Of a DNA stretch of 64,000 nt, positions 1 through 10,419 are shown piece by piece; position 1 is the first letter of the stretch; each line of letters starts with the position of its first letter. The position numbers and the translations under genes are program-made. The stretch comes from Coptis chinensis. Its lineage: Eukaryota > Streptophyta > Magnoliopsida > Ranunculales > Ranunculaceae. The DNA is taken from assembly GCA_015680905.1 (NCBI GenBank), contig CM027385.1, positions 27,162,501 through 27,226,500 on the forward strand, given 5' to 3'. Under the pieces are notes generated by a model, which saw only the letters and a list, made by a program, of their open reading frames with translations, ran no database searches and was not told the origin of the DNA.

Positions 1-837
1 TAAAACAATGATTCAAATACTAAATTAATAATCTACTTGTTCTAAAGTAATTAATTTAACATAAAATTAGCTCTATAAATTGAAATGACAAAAATCGAAA
101 TTGATAAAAATAACTATTTTATTTATCAAACTACTTAAGAATAATGATTCTAAGAGTTTAATCTAAAACAAGAATTGAATTTAAAACTAAACTTAATTTT
201 ATTACATGAAAACTAGATCTATAATTATCTATAGTTTTAGGTCTAACTAGCTACCATTAACTATCTACCATTAACAAAGATCTAAGCTTTTGTTTTTATA
301 CTTTCAGATCCAAAAATCGTTCATGGGCTTGGAGCCATGTTTTGGGCCAGAGAATCAGGCCCAAAACCCAATTCTTTCAGTCTAAAAAGGCCTCTTCAGC
401 TACAGTTGGCTTCAACAGACTTTTCGTCCACTTTTTCTCCTCTGATTGGGTCAAGGCTTGGACCATTGGAAATATCTTTCCGAGCCGGTCGTTTTGACAT
501 AAGGTAGGCGCCATTCCGAGGTCTGAGTCCAAAGATACGGCCTTCGGAAGTTCTGCTGACTTGTGTGCTGTTTTTGCCCGCGTCGACTTTTCAGCTTTTG
601 ATCGGGCTTTAGAAAGGCTTTGTCTTCTTGAATCTTGGCCTTTAGTCACGGAACTCCTTAGTAACCGACCTTTGCTCCTTTATCTCGCTAAAGTGGCACA
701 TTTCTGCACATAATGGACTTTGAAGCCTGAAATGCATAAAAACACGTAATCAGTGTTAACTCTTAATTATTACTCACATAATTGGTCTAAAAGTATGACT
801 GTTACAGGGTTAAAACTACAGTTTTGGGATCTTATCA
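1..837 (-). repeat. 3' LTR of element A (truncated by window edge)
   Basis: Position 1 aligns with position 11229 of the other LTR and 837 with 12064, with ~97.5% identity by eye. The terminus reads ...TTATCA on the plus strand, so the LTR begins TGATAAG on the coding strand, directly after the polypurine tract at 838-853. Confidence 0.93.
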
Positions 838-880
838 AACCACCCCCAAACAGCATTTTGCTTGTCCTCAAGCAAAGATG
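838..880 (-). promoter_or_regulatory. Polypurine tract and upstream GAGGACAAGC motif of A
   Basis: Read on the minus strand, CTTGAGGACAAGC is followed by GTTTGGGGGTGGTT and then the LTR start TGATAAG. A polypurine tract next to the 3' LTR primes plus-strand DNA synthesis in LTR elements. The paired GCTTGAGGACAAGC block upstream can form a short hairpin and is a recurrent feature of Athila/Tat elements. Confidence 0.85.
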
Positions 881-2640
881 AGAAATTAGAATAAGTGACC
901 AAAAATGGAGTTCTAACTACTCTCGTTTTGCTGAGTGCGATTGCATTGACCATATGCAACAAGGCCTTAAACCACTAGGAATTCCCTAGTGGACGAGTTA
1001 TAGCCTCGTGAGAGTTTTCCAGTGAAGGTACTCACAAACTTTATCTATACTACAACGACTAAGAAATAAAACTATTGTTTCCTTATCCATGCTCTAAATT
1101 AACTATTCCTCTCACTAGCAATGCATATAGAGTAATCAAGTCGAAACCTAAGCTAATATATGCATAATAATCAATCATCTACAATAAACATATATACAAT
1201 GAGTAATACTATGAAATGCCTAGCAGGTTCGTTTCTGAAACTCGGAATAGCGTCCTTAAGTAGGTTCTCACAATAATAGTCAAGATACAACACTCTGATT
1301 TTTCCACTCAAGTTTCGCTACTCCAGTGTGCAGTGGGCACACTTTACCTTACAATCTCAATGACAACAAGGAAGCCTGAGTCGATCAAACACATCTGCCA
1401 CTTACTATCACACTAACCTATTCCTAATTGAGCTAGAGGTCTTTATTAGGTGTTGCGGGGATTAGGAGATGGTTTAAGAAGGAAGGAAATGGATATTCAA
1501 AAAGGACAAGTCTGAGATAATAGAGTCTTCATATTATGTAACTTAGAGAAAACCTTGTTATTTTCTTTTGCTTTTATACTTTGTTTCCATCCTTAGCCAT
1601 ATTTATTTTTCTTTTTCTTTTCTTTGGCTTTTGACTCCTTTTATTCTATTTTTTTGGAGTTTTTATTTTATTTCTATTTCTATTTTTCTTTTCTTTGGAT
1701 GGAAACTTCTTTTCTTTATTTTGGAAGCAATTAACTAAATTTTGTTTTACACGGGTTTTCTCTTCTTCTTTCTTCCTCATTATATTCTCAAACTTATCTA
1801 AATTGGGTAGGTTTAATTTTTTTTTTTATTTTGTTTTTTTTAAGTAACGAGGGGTAAAGGATTTGTGGTTTATGAAAGGCTAAAGAAAGGCTCAGAGGGA
1901 CTATTAGCGGAAAATAATTCATAGGGTTGAATTTCTGGCTATATCGATCCAAAGAGGGCCTAAATTCTCACTTAGGATATGGTTTAGTGATCAAGCAAGT
2001 GGACGTGTGATTTCTCTATCCCGATTTTACTTCTCCCTTGTGTCATTTCTCAAATGTTTATTTCATATAAGGCTTTAGGCTATATTCTCACAGGATTTGT
2101 AGAATAAGTACTCTAGCCTAGATTTGAAACTTCATTGCTAACAATCATCGATACTCATGTAATATATTTATAGATAGATGCAAAGATTATTACCTATATA
2201 TTAACCTAAGTTTCTAAAAATTATTCTAATGCAAAATCTACATTGAGACTTCTAGATTATTAAGAGCATAGAGAAGGAAAACAATACCAATATTCCTAAG
2301 TGTATAGCATGAACTTATTTATTTATATTTTTGAATTTTTAACTAGAAAACAAATGCATATTATCTCTATCTATATCCTAACAGATGCCTTAATTACACG
2401 TGTTTCAATCCCCAAAACAAAAGAAATATGCTTTGTCCTCAAAGCATTTTAAATAAAGAGGGTAGGAAAAATATCATTGAATCGCGTGAAATTTAGGAAC
2501 ATCTGCAAAACAAGGTTAGGACGTACTAATATAGGAAATAAAAACTGACTCAACTCTATACGAGTTCTACCCATTATGGGGTTAACAAGAATGAAATTGC
2601 TTGGGACATAAACAGACACTAACTAGAATTAAAACTTACC
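881..2640 (-). other. Non-coding 3' tail of A, conserved with element B
   Basis: About 1.8 kb without a usable ORF lies between ORF2b and the polypurine tract. Blocks are recognisably shared with 16290-17920 of element B, for example the stretch around 1310-1450 against the reverse of 17340-17500 (matches around CTAGCTCAATTAGGA and the TGACAACA / TGTTGTCA block). A second PPT-like site with a paired CTTTGAGGACAAAG block lies at 2408-2446. Function unknown; conservation between diverged elements suggests a cis role such as packaging or RNA stability, which is inference. Confidence 0.6.
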
Positions 2641-2652
2641 TTATTTCTCGCT

Positions 2653-3573
2653 TTACTCATCATCTTCCTCATCCTCTTCTTCTATAAAGAAGTGAGGTTC
2701 CTTCGCGTCTGCCATGCGGGATAATTTGCCGAGCTTCCGCCATTTATCATCTATTATTGCTAACCTATTAAGAGCCACTTGGTGCGACGGGTGTAGGGTG
2801 CAACCTGATGAGGTTGTATCCTCCTCCCTTGCCAAGTCATCATTACGGAAAGATCGAATAATACTATTGGTGGGTCGTAAATGTGTGGACCGTAATCCAA
2901 TCCGTGAAGCGTGTACAAAAACAGGAAAGAAACATAGCATAATCGGGGAAATTAGAACAGGCATAAGAAGGTACTTATGCCTCATGCTATGGGATCGAGC
3001 TAAACTAGACATCAAGGTTGGGGAAGGTCATGACACATCGTCCGTGGCTAAAGCAAGGAAGGCGCTGCAAGTGGCATCATTCACAGAAGAAAAATGCCAT
3101 TCCCCTAAAATATTTAGCATGATCCAAAACATAACAGTTCCTATGTTCATGGACAGGCTACCAAAGGCGACGTTATATTCCCCTTGGTCCTCTATACGGA
3201 AAATGCCTGCGCCATACGACTCATGCAAAAACTCATAAGTGTAGACATACATATTATCTACCCAATAACACCATGGGTCTTGTATTTCAGCGGGCATAGC
3301 AAGTCCAAGCACAAATGCTAGCAAGAACCTGGTAATTTCCATTGGTTCATTATCGATGTTGATGGAGAACACTTGTTCTCCATCTGGTCTCTCAAAGAAA
3401 ATGCAGTTATCGTAAAAATAAGATGCTAGTGTTGGAGAATAAAGTGCATCAGGTCTTACCATAAGCGGTTCCCAGCCTACATATGTGATCGCTTCGCGAA
3501 ACCAAGCACCGTAAGTAGTGCTTTGGAACAAATCTTCAAAAGACTGTTCTGATATCAATGTAGGAGATGTCAT
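2653..3573 (-). pseudogene. ORF2b of element A, unknown protein
   Basis: Third coding module of A, in two pieces (3028-3573 and 2653-3015); broken. The N-terminal part resembles the plus-strand ORF2b of element B. Shared signatures are EQSF and TYG near the start, then VGW / IGW, SPTLASYFYDN against SLSLAAYFYAN, and a hydrophobic segment with LNILGEWHFS against LNIMGDWHFS. The C-terminal piece ends in an acidic run of about a dozen Glu/Asp residues. No catalytic motif is visible. It lies downstream of a GC-rich leader (3655-3835) and upstream of the non-coding tail. I do not recognise a domain; the place in the element matches the extra 3' ORF position of Athila elements, but the sequence gives no proof of an envelope role. 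Confidence 0.6.
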
Positions 3574-3654
3574 CTCAAGATGATGCTCTGAAATAGCTGC
3601 GAATGATCCGGGATCACCCCGCAGAAAAATTGGAATTTTTCTGGTCCACGTAAG

Positions 3655-3835
3655 TCAGGGCGTGAGTGCGCTCTACTTGGGCGTGGGCGCGCTATGAAGT
3701 TATTAGAATTCCAGTGTTTGAGCACGGGTCGTGCTCACCTTTGAAAAGATGCGCTCGACAAAATTCTGAAAAAATGCGGCGCTGAGTCGCTCCTGCCTAA
3801 AAGCGGCGGCGCTCGAGGTCTTGAAGATCGGAAAT
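3655..3835 (-). repeat. GC-rich GAGCGC leader repeats before ORF2b
   Basis: On the minus strand this stretch has several imperfect copies of a GAGCGC...CGCCC unit (for example GAGCGCACTCACGCCC and GAGCACGACCCGTGCTC). The same kind of unit fills the gag leader of this element (10105-10262) and of element C (58885-59090). It stands out against the A+T-rich surroundings. Confidence 0.6.
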
Positions 3836-4207
3836 TGAGACGAAACGTGGGAATCGTGGGAGTGAAAGGTGAGTGATGGAGGTTAGGTGTAGTGTGAGTT
3901 GTGAGTGTAAAATGAATGAAGTTTATATAGGTTTAAAGTTGCTAAAACGGATCGGGAAGTTGCCAAAAAGTTTTTACGGCAGTTTCTGGAAATCCTAAAC
4001 TTTTCAAACCCGAAAACGGAAACAACTCATTTCCTTGATTCTAAAACAGCCCTAGTATCTTTTAGGTTGAATTTAGGATAGAATCTATCTATTTAATTAA
4101 GATTTCATATACTTATTCATAGATTTGCCTAAACGGCCATATTTTCACCTTGACTCCGCAATAAATTCTAAAACAAGGGTCATATAAAAATCATGATGGA
4201 ATAGATA

Positions 4208-4223
4208 ACACCACCCCCAAACA
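4208..4223 (-). promoter_or_regulatory. Internal PPT-like motif between ORF2a and ORF2b
   Basis: The minus strand reads GTTTGGGGGTGGT, identical over 13 bases to the polypurine tract beside the 3' LTR of the same element. It lies 3.4 kb inside the element, between ORF2a and the ORF2b leader. Whether it primes DNA synthesis cannot be told from sequence. Confidence 0.6.
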
Positions 4224-4741
4224 ATTTGGGAAGGTGGGATCAATATTAAACAACCACGCACAATGAAAATAACCTCATTATATTAAAATTTTCATTAAAA
4301 GTACATTTCACTACAAAATTCAAATTACGGAATTAAACTTACATTAAAATAAACAACAATAATGAAACCACAAATAAACATCAAACGATACTATCCCTAA
4401 CTACGCCCGATCTTGGTAGCGGAGGGCACACGGTCAGGAGATAGCTCTTGAGTTCCCGATGGGCCAGCACCATTCGTCTTTCGGCGACGACGCTCGTGCC
4501 TCGATGGTGTGTCCTCAGAAGGAGAATCCCCGTGAGGTGGGAATCGTGCAAGCATGTCGGCCCGAACCGGGGCGCCGAGCTTCTAGCTCGGCCCCCTCAT
4601 CTGTTCCCACCGCTCGTCCTCCCGCTGGGATCGGATCTCGAAGTTATGATGGATAGTAGCTTGTCGAGTCCGGAGGTCTTCGCAGATAGTGTTGAGTGAA
4701 CGCATGCCACGATGAATTACGGCCATGCTTTCTGCATCTGA

Positions 4742-5637
4742 CTAACACCTCTCCAGGGCATCCACATCAAAACAAGTCAAGTCCTCCTCATCCTCCGAGG
4801 CATTCTCATTTCCCCCATCCTCCTCGTCCTCTACCCTATCCTCAGGCAACCTCCATACTCGTTGGACACAATCCTTATAAATGCGAGGATTTCGGTGCAG
4901 GGTGATGTAAGACCTTTCAGACGCCGGAGCTGCTCTCAGCTTCAGCATGATCTTGGTTATCAACACAGGGAGAGGTACAACAGCCTTCCCTACTCCCCTA
5001 ATCATGCTAAGCAAAAACTCCAAGATCTGAGAACTTCGTACTTCTGCTCCTAGAGTATCCATAAAATGTGGAGGCAGTTCAGACCGATGTCGCTGACCTT
5101 CTCCTTGCCCAGGACATTCTGACCAATCCACTGAGCTGCAGCCAGCTGGTTGGTTCTGAGGGATGCCTGGCGAACACAATGCGATCTCGCATTGTAGTTC
5201 ACTTCGGTAACTGTCGCGTGCATCAACGGCTCTACCCCATTATATTGGGACTCCTGTAACATGACATCCAGATGGATTCTAGGCGGAATGCCTAGAATCT
5301 CGGCCAAAAACCCCGTAGTTACTTCCTTCCTCCTCTTCGCCACCATAACAAATATTCTAGTCCCCTCCAACTCCCTCGTGTTGTAGAACCGTCGAACTAA
5401 GTCGTCGTGGTAAAAGGCTTCGGTCGAGTACCACAAGCTATTCCAGTCTCTACTGATCATTTCGTCACCGTAAAACGGCGCGAAGTGGTCGCCAGTAAAA
5501 GCTTGCTCCAGCAAAATTCGACGTTGTTGAGCCATTTTGGAGTTTGGAATGTAGTGGGGGTTTAAAAGGAATGTGGTGTTGGAATTTGAATCGACCGACT
5601 GAAGCAAACAGTGGTGGTGGCGCGGTGGGCAGTTCAA
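4742..5637 (-). pseudogene. ORF2a of element A, plant 'putative transposon protein'-like
   Basis: Two overlapping minus-strand pieces (5050-5637 and 4742-5179); broken. A start in good context is MAQQRR near 5535. Signatures shared with ORF2a of element B are a W..L(W/Y) segment, FY after a basic stretch, an ILGIP / ILQIP motif, and later VPLPVLITKIM against APLPTLVTKIM. The IL.IP motif, the ..N......R...A..WI core and the LP.P.LIT motif resemble the plant proteins annotated as ATHILA ORF-1 / 'putative plant transposon protein'; that assignment rests on memory of the family. A Glu/Asp-rich tail follows. Biochemical role unknown. Confidence 0.6.
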
Positions 5638-6200
5638 ATTTTTTTATTTCCAGGTGGTTTTTGATGATTTAATTTGGTGGAGGTGGTGGTGGAAAGATTT
5701 AGATTAGATTGGAAGTGGATTTGAACTATGGGCGTGGGTTAATTTGGTTTTCTTTTTATTTTTATTTTAATTTTTTTAGGTTTGGAGCTTGGGTGGTCGT
5801 TAATGGCGATTTGGAAGATGAACGCGACTGTTTGGGGGAAAGGTAAATGGGTGCTGCGGTCTTGGCTGGTTGGGCCCAAGCCCAATTCGAAATTTTTGAA
5901 TTTTTCGATTTTTCGCGAAACTTCAAATCAAAATTGCCGCTTCGTTACCAGTCCGATTTTTGTGAATGAGATATGGAAATGATCAGGAGAGAATTTCCAA
6001 TCTAATGATCCATAAAACACTCTATTCCGACCGTGGATGACATATAAGATAGTGGAAAACACCTCAAAGTGCGTGCATGACGTACGTTATGCGAACGACT
6101 GAACTCTAAATTCATGGATTATGTCAACCCGAATCGTAATACAATTCAACGACCTAAGCAATTCTAATGGGACATAAAACATTCTAGGACGGAAACACGA

Positions 6201-6222
6201 ACACCCCACCCCTAAACAAATT
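6201..6222 (-). promoter_or_regulatory. Internal PPT-like motif after gag-protease module of A
   Basis: The minus strand reads TTTGTTTAGGGGTGGGGTG; the orthologous place in element C (62860-62880) reads TTTGTTTGGGGGTGGGTG. The flanks match between A and C as well, so this is a conserved site rather than a chance G-run. Confidence 0.55.
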
Positions 6223-6314
6223 TTTTTTTTACAACGAAGCTTAGAAAATTTGTTTTTTAGCAGTGGGTCTTTTAAAGTCAGATTCCCGAGACTTCCTAGA
6301 TTACTATGTTTATT

Positions 6315-6318
<4 letters not shown>

Positions 6319-6388
<70 letters not shown>

Positions 6389-6390
6389 TT
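6319..6390. repeat. (TA)n microsatellite
   Basis: About 70 bp of nearly pure TA dinucleotides inside the non-coding linker of element A. The corresponding place in element C (around 62700-62740) has a poly-T tract instead, so the expansion arose after the two copies separated. Confidence 0.95.
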
Positions 6391-6639
6391 ACTTTTATAA
6401 TGAAAAACAATAAACAAGAAAGACATAATTCACCCCATAGAGAAACATGACTAAAAAATCTGAGAAAACATGCAAGAGTGGAAAACGTGAATTATGTTAA
6501 ACGTGGACTTAGGATCCGGTACTTACAGCCACACACTCCGTAGGGAGGGCCCGGTTACCTTAATGGTGCACTCACCAATATATGGAAATGAAAGGAAATG
6601 TACAAAACACAAAAGTTGAGTCGTTTATAGTCAGATACT

Positions 6640-7060
6640 CGAGACTTTATCTAAACATATGTATGAACATGTAGTTTATCATATATCAACAACCGAAATA
6701 GTTGTGGATCATTCCATAAATAAATATCACAGAAAACATATCCAAACACAATCAAGCACCAAGATTTCCTATGACGCAACCTAGTGAAATGAAAGCGAAG
6801 TCGGATAACCTTATTACGTAACCTAGCATGCACCTTCTTTTTCATTTTTGAACGAGAGAGTGTTCTAGTAAATAAGTGTGGGAAGGTGAATGGTTGTGGA
6901 GAATATGGTGGATATGGATAAGTTGTAGAAGGAAAGCATGGAAAAAATGAGGATGTGGGTTTAGCACAAAACTCATTCATAGTGTAGGTAGGGACTGTCT
7001 CAAGTCTAAAAATGCAGGTGTCAAATGGTTTGTCTTTCTGAAGTATTTTTTTACTAGGTG
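6640..7060 (-). other. Linker between protease and ORF2a in A
   Basis: A short minus-strand open stretch (6651-6980) is shared with element C (62100-62478), including the segments PYPPYSPQPFTFPH / LYPPYLPQPSTFSH and WNDPQLFRLLIY. It matches no protein I know. This is the interval where pol would be expected in a complete Athila element, yet both A and C carry only this linker. Confidence 0.55.
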
Positions 7061-7063
7061 GAT

Positions 7064-8077
7064 TTAAAAATTATGAAGCCTGAAGAAACAAAAGGATCGA
7101 AAGTGCAAACTCGAGATTCCTTTGAAAGGGTGGAAGGAGGGAGTCGAGATGGTTGTTGTGCAAAGTAGTTCTTGATAGGGTGAATCATCACCTCCTCTAA
7201 GAAACTCATCGAATTCCTCATCTAGATTGGTCATATCCATGTTACTATGATAGTCCTCTACATCTTTGAGAAAGTCATCTATCTCATCCTCATCCGTAAT
7301 ATGTGTATCGACTAGTGTAGGGATGAAAATGTTGGAGTCTGAACTTTCAAAGGAAAGAAATTTGGGCATATGATTATCAGGGAACGTGTTGTTGAAATAA
7401 TCTCGAGCAAAGCTCTCGATCATGCTAACCTCTCCATCCATAGGCGAATCGGGTAACTGTGTCTTTGTTTTAAAAACATTGACTTCAATAGCAAGATGGC
7501 CAAAAGACATGGACATTGAACCATCGTGGCAATTAATGAGCGCATTGGCAGTAGACAAGAAAGGACGCCCTAAGATGATTGGGACAGAGTCCTTAACGAC
7601 TTCTGTATCGAGGATGACAAAATCAGCCGAATAGTAGAAATCCTGAATTTTTACCAGAACATTTTCGACCACACCCTTAGGATACTTAATAGACCGATCA
7701 GCTAATTGCAATGTCATTTTAGTGGGTTGCATTTCATCTAGGCCTATTTGTCTATACAAATAAAACGGGAGTAAGTTAACACTAGCCCCCACGTTTAATA
7801 ACGCGGTCGTCGTATAGGAATCTCCTAAGGTGCATTGTACAGTAGGACGACCAGGGTCCTTGTACTTAGCAATTCCATTATGTTCAAATAGAGTTGGGAA
7901 TTGTTCTGTTAAAAAGGCGTCTTTTGGTATATTGGTCCTACGCCTAGTAGTACACAACTCCTTAAAAAACTTAGCATGGTGTGGTAGCTTTTTAATAGCT
8001 TCGAGGAAGGGAAGATTTATAGTTAGATTCTTGAAAACGTCCCTAATCTCCTCATAATTAGTATCCCTAGTTAACAC
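7064..8077 (-). pseudogene. Retropepsin-like aspartic protease region of element A
   Basis: A 337-codon open stretch downstream of gag on the minus strand. It contains the retropepsin neighbourhood with GASVNLLP followed by a hydrophobic YLYRQIGL segment, then LADRSIKYPKG, VILDTE and the second hydrophobic motif IILGRPFL, the order typical of Athila-type gag-protease polyproteins. Cleavage of the gag polyprotein is the known role of the family. A long acidic tail follows (around 7180-7350 on the strand). It lies in the same transcription direction as gag. Fossil; broken relative to the full polyprotein. Confidence 0.85.
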
Positions 8078-8524
8078 GGCTAATTTTTATGGAAACGGTG
8101 GTTTCTGTCTATATTTAGCAATGGTATCACCTGGATGTTTAACCGTGGCTTTCTGTTTCTTAGGTTGTATTGTAACTGGTACCTCTACAGTGGTAAGCTC
8201 TTCAGTTTCTATTTAGGTATCTAGTAAAATAGCGGTGTAGGGGTTTCTTGGTGGGGTTAACTATAGGCATAGTTACTTTGTTATCAAGCACTCTGCGCCC
8301 GAGAGAGTGGTGATGGCCTTTAGCTCACCTATATTTTCATATTCATTACTAGTATTATCGGTTACCTCAAAGGCTGTGTTTGTTGTTTTAGGATTAGGTA
8401 TTTTCGTGACCTGAAACACACCTTTGGGTTGGGCTTTATCTTGAGCCAACTGTTGGGTTAAATTATTAACGCAGATTGTAGGTTCTGTTGGTTAGATTGA
8501 GCCATGGTTTGGAAAAATTTTGGC

Positions 8525-9889
8525 TCACTTGTATGAAGGTGTCAAGACGATCGGTTGTGTGGGTGTAGTAGTCGGGTGGTGTGGATTTGGAACTATTTCG
8601 CGTGAATTATTTATGGGTGGACTTTGATAATTATTATTTACCGGAACGATACCTCTATTAGCATTATAATTATTATAACTACCTTGACCTTGTGCTTGTC
8701 CTTGTCGAGGTTGCACTTGGTTGTTATAATTATTAAAATTACCCTGACCCTGTCCTTGTCGTGGTGGAGCTTGGTTAAAACTGTGTGTTGGCCTAACATA
8801 TTGATTATTGTACTCTGGAGGTGTGACGTGTTGGTTATTTCTCCAACCAAAGTTGGGATTTTGTCTCCAAGGGGCGTTAGGTTCACTATTAATGGAACAA
8901 ACCTGTTCATAGGCTATAGGACAGTGGAAGTCGGGATGCTCAGGGCTCCAACAGAAACTACATGGATTTGAATTTACATTCATGCGGGGATAGGCTTTTG
9001 TTGAGCGAAATGGCCTCTACCTTTTTAGTGAGTGATTCGATTAGAGTTTTAAGCTCAGGATCGTGTTTAATTTCAAACATACCGGCGGCCTTAACTGTAT
9101 TTGATGAACTAGCGGAGCGGTGGATATCGTCACTACCCCCCCAGTTGTTATTTCGCTTAGTTTGATCCTCTAAAAGTTTATAAGCCTCCGAGGCTCCTTT
9201 GCTTAAGAAACTACCCTCATTCATTATGTCAAGGACTTCTTTATGGTGGTGTAGGAGTCCTTTGAAAAAGGCACGAACTAACGTGTCTTTCACTAAGTTA
9301 TGATGTGGACACTCTATAAGGAGATCGGTGAAACGATTCCAAGCCTCTGAAAATGATTCATGAGGATTTTGTCGAAAAAAATGAATCTTGGAAAGCATCT
9401 CATCCATCTTTAGGGGTGGGTAAAATGTTCCATAAACAATTTGAACAAGTTTAGCCCACGAGTCCACGAGAATTAGGCTTTGGGCAGTTAACCAAGACGC
9501 CTTTATCGGCTAAGGTGAAAGGGAATACCCTTAGTTTAATTTGTTCCGCACCAACCGTATGATGGTGGAATGTTGTTAGGACTTGTTCAATGCTACGCAT
9601 GTGCTGATAAGGTTTTTCATGGTCTAATCCATGAAAAATGGGTAACAAATTAAAATATTTGGGGATTCGAAATCCCCGTGGTCCGCTAGAACGATGCAAG
9701 ATTTGGGGCTATCGCCAAGGCTTTATAAAAGTCCGAGAGGAGTTTCTCCTTCGTCGGGCATTGTGTCAGTGGTGTGTGTGAAATAGTAGCTAGAGGTGTA
9801 GTGGGTGGTATACTAGATAGAGTCGTTTTTGTCGACGTTGTTGTGTTTTTGTTCGACCAGACCTTAATCTCATACAAGGCTAAGACCAA
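8525..9889 (-). pseudogene. gag region of element A
   Basis: Minus-strand pieces 9686-9889, 9451-9699, 8958-9467 and 8525-8983. They carry the plant retrotransposon gag core (LRVFPFTLADK, a W..L...F...FYPP stretch, FRQNPHESFSEAW, ECPHHNL) and, near 8930-8965, a CX2CX4HX4C zinc knuckle (CSFCWSPEHPDFHC). A Gln/Asn/Gly-rich tail follows. Gag would form the virus-like particle and the knuckle would bind the element RNA. It lies between the GC-rich leader and the protease. Broken, with several breaks. Confidence 0.9.
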
Positions 9890-10104
9890 ATTTAGCTAAA
9901 CCCATCCCACTCCAAACAATTCTGATATACTAGTATAAACCTTTAACAAGAGATGCGAGGTGTGGAAGAAAGGAATACCTGATTGCGTCCTTGCTTCGCT
10001 TATGAATAGCGTCTTGTTTACGCGTGTTCAGTGTATATAACAAGTTAGAACACTGAAAAACTTGAAAAATCAAAATTCGAATCAAAACTGTAGAAATTCG
10101 GAAA

Positions 10105-10262
10105 ACTCTAGCTTAGGGCGCGGGTGCGCTCACTTAGGGCGCGGTCGCGCTCCGTGTAACTTGAAGTGACAGTGTTTTAGGGCTGGTCGCGCTCCACATC
10201 CACATGGGCTTCGGTGTTGCAATCTTTTGGCCTTTAAGCAGTGCGCTCGGTTAGAAGCGCGG
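10105..10262 (-). repeat. GC-rich leader repeats upstream of gag in A
   Basis: On the minus strand there are four or five imperfect copies of GAGCGCGACCGCGCCC-like units between the primer-binding site and gag. Element C has the same units at the same place (58885-59090), and element A has a further set before ORF2b (3655-3835). Confidence 0.65.
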
Positions 10263-10401
10263 TCGCTTTATTGTATATTTTTGCGGAACTTTCCAACGCT
10301 GACTCGGAAAACCATAGTATGAATCAAACAAGGGTGGGTGGGTTTAATGGGACTTTAAGAAAAGTACTTGTACTACAAAAACAATGCGAAAGTGAAACTA
10401 A

Positions 10402-10417
10402 GATGGCAGCGGCGCCA
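10402..10417 (-). promoter_or_regulatory. Primer-binding site of A (tRNA-Asp type)
   Basis: Two bases after the 5' LTR the minus strand reads TGGCGCCGCTGCCATC. The first 13 bases match the complement of the plant tRNA-Asp 3' end (TGGCGCCGTTGCC) except at one position, which is the usual primer site of Athila/Tat elements. Beyond base 13 the match stops. Confidence 0.85.
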
Positions 10418-10419
10418 TT

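Noticed and set aside
2714-3238. 174-codon plus-strand frame opposite ORF2b of A
   Set aside because: It lies antisense to a frame conserved between A and B and has no resemblance of its own; a shadow.
2653-3573. ORF2b as an envelope protein
   Set aside because: A hydrophobic segment is shared by A and B and the place fits the extra 3' ORF of Athila elements, but I see no signal peptide, cleavage site or fusion-type motif, so the label is not supported.
4448-4905. Overlapping plus-strand frames opposite ORF2a of A
   Set aside because: The minus-strand frame is the one supported by similarity to element B; the plus-strand frames are GC-rich shadows.
6319-6390. (TA)n as a cruciform or origin-like element
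   Set aside because: The orthologous site in element C lacks it, so it is a recent microsatellite expansion.
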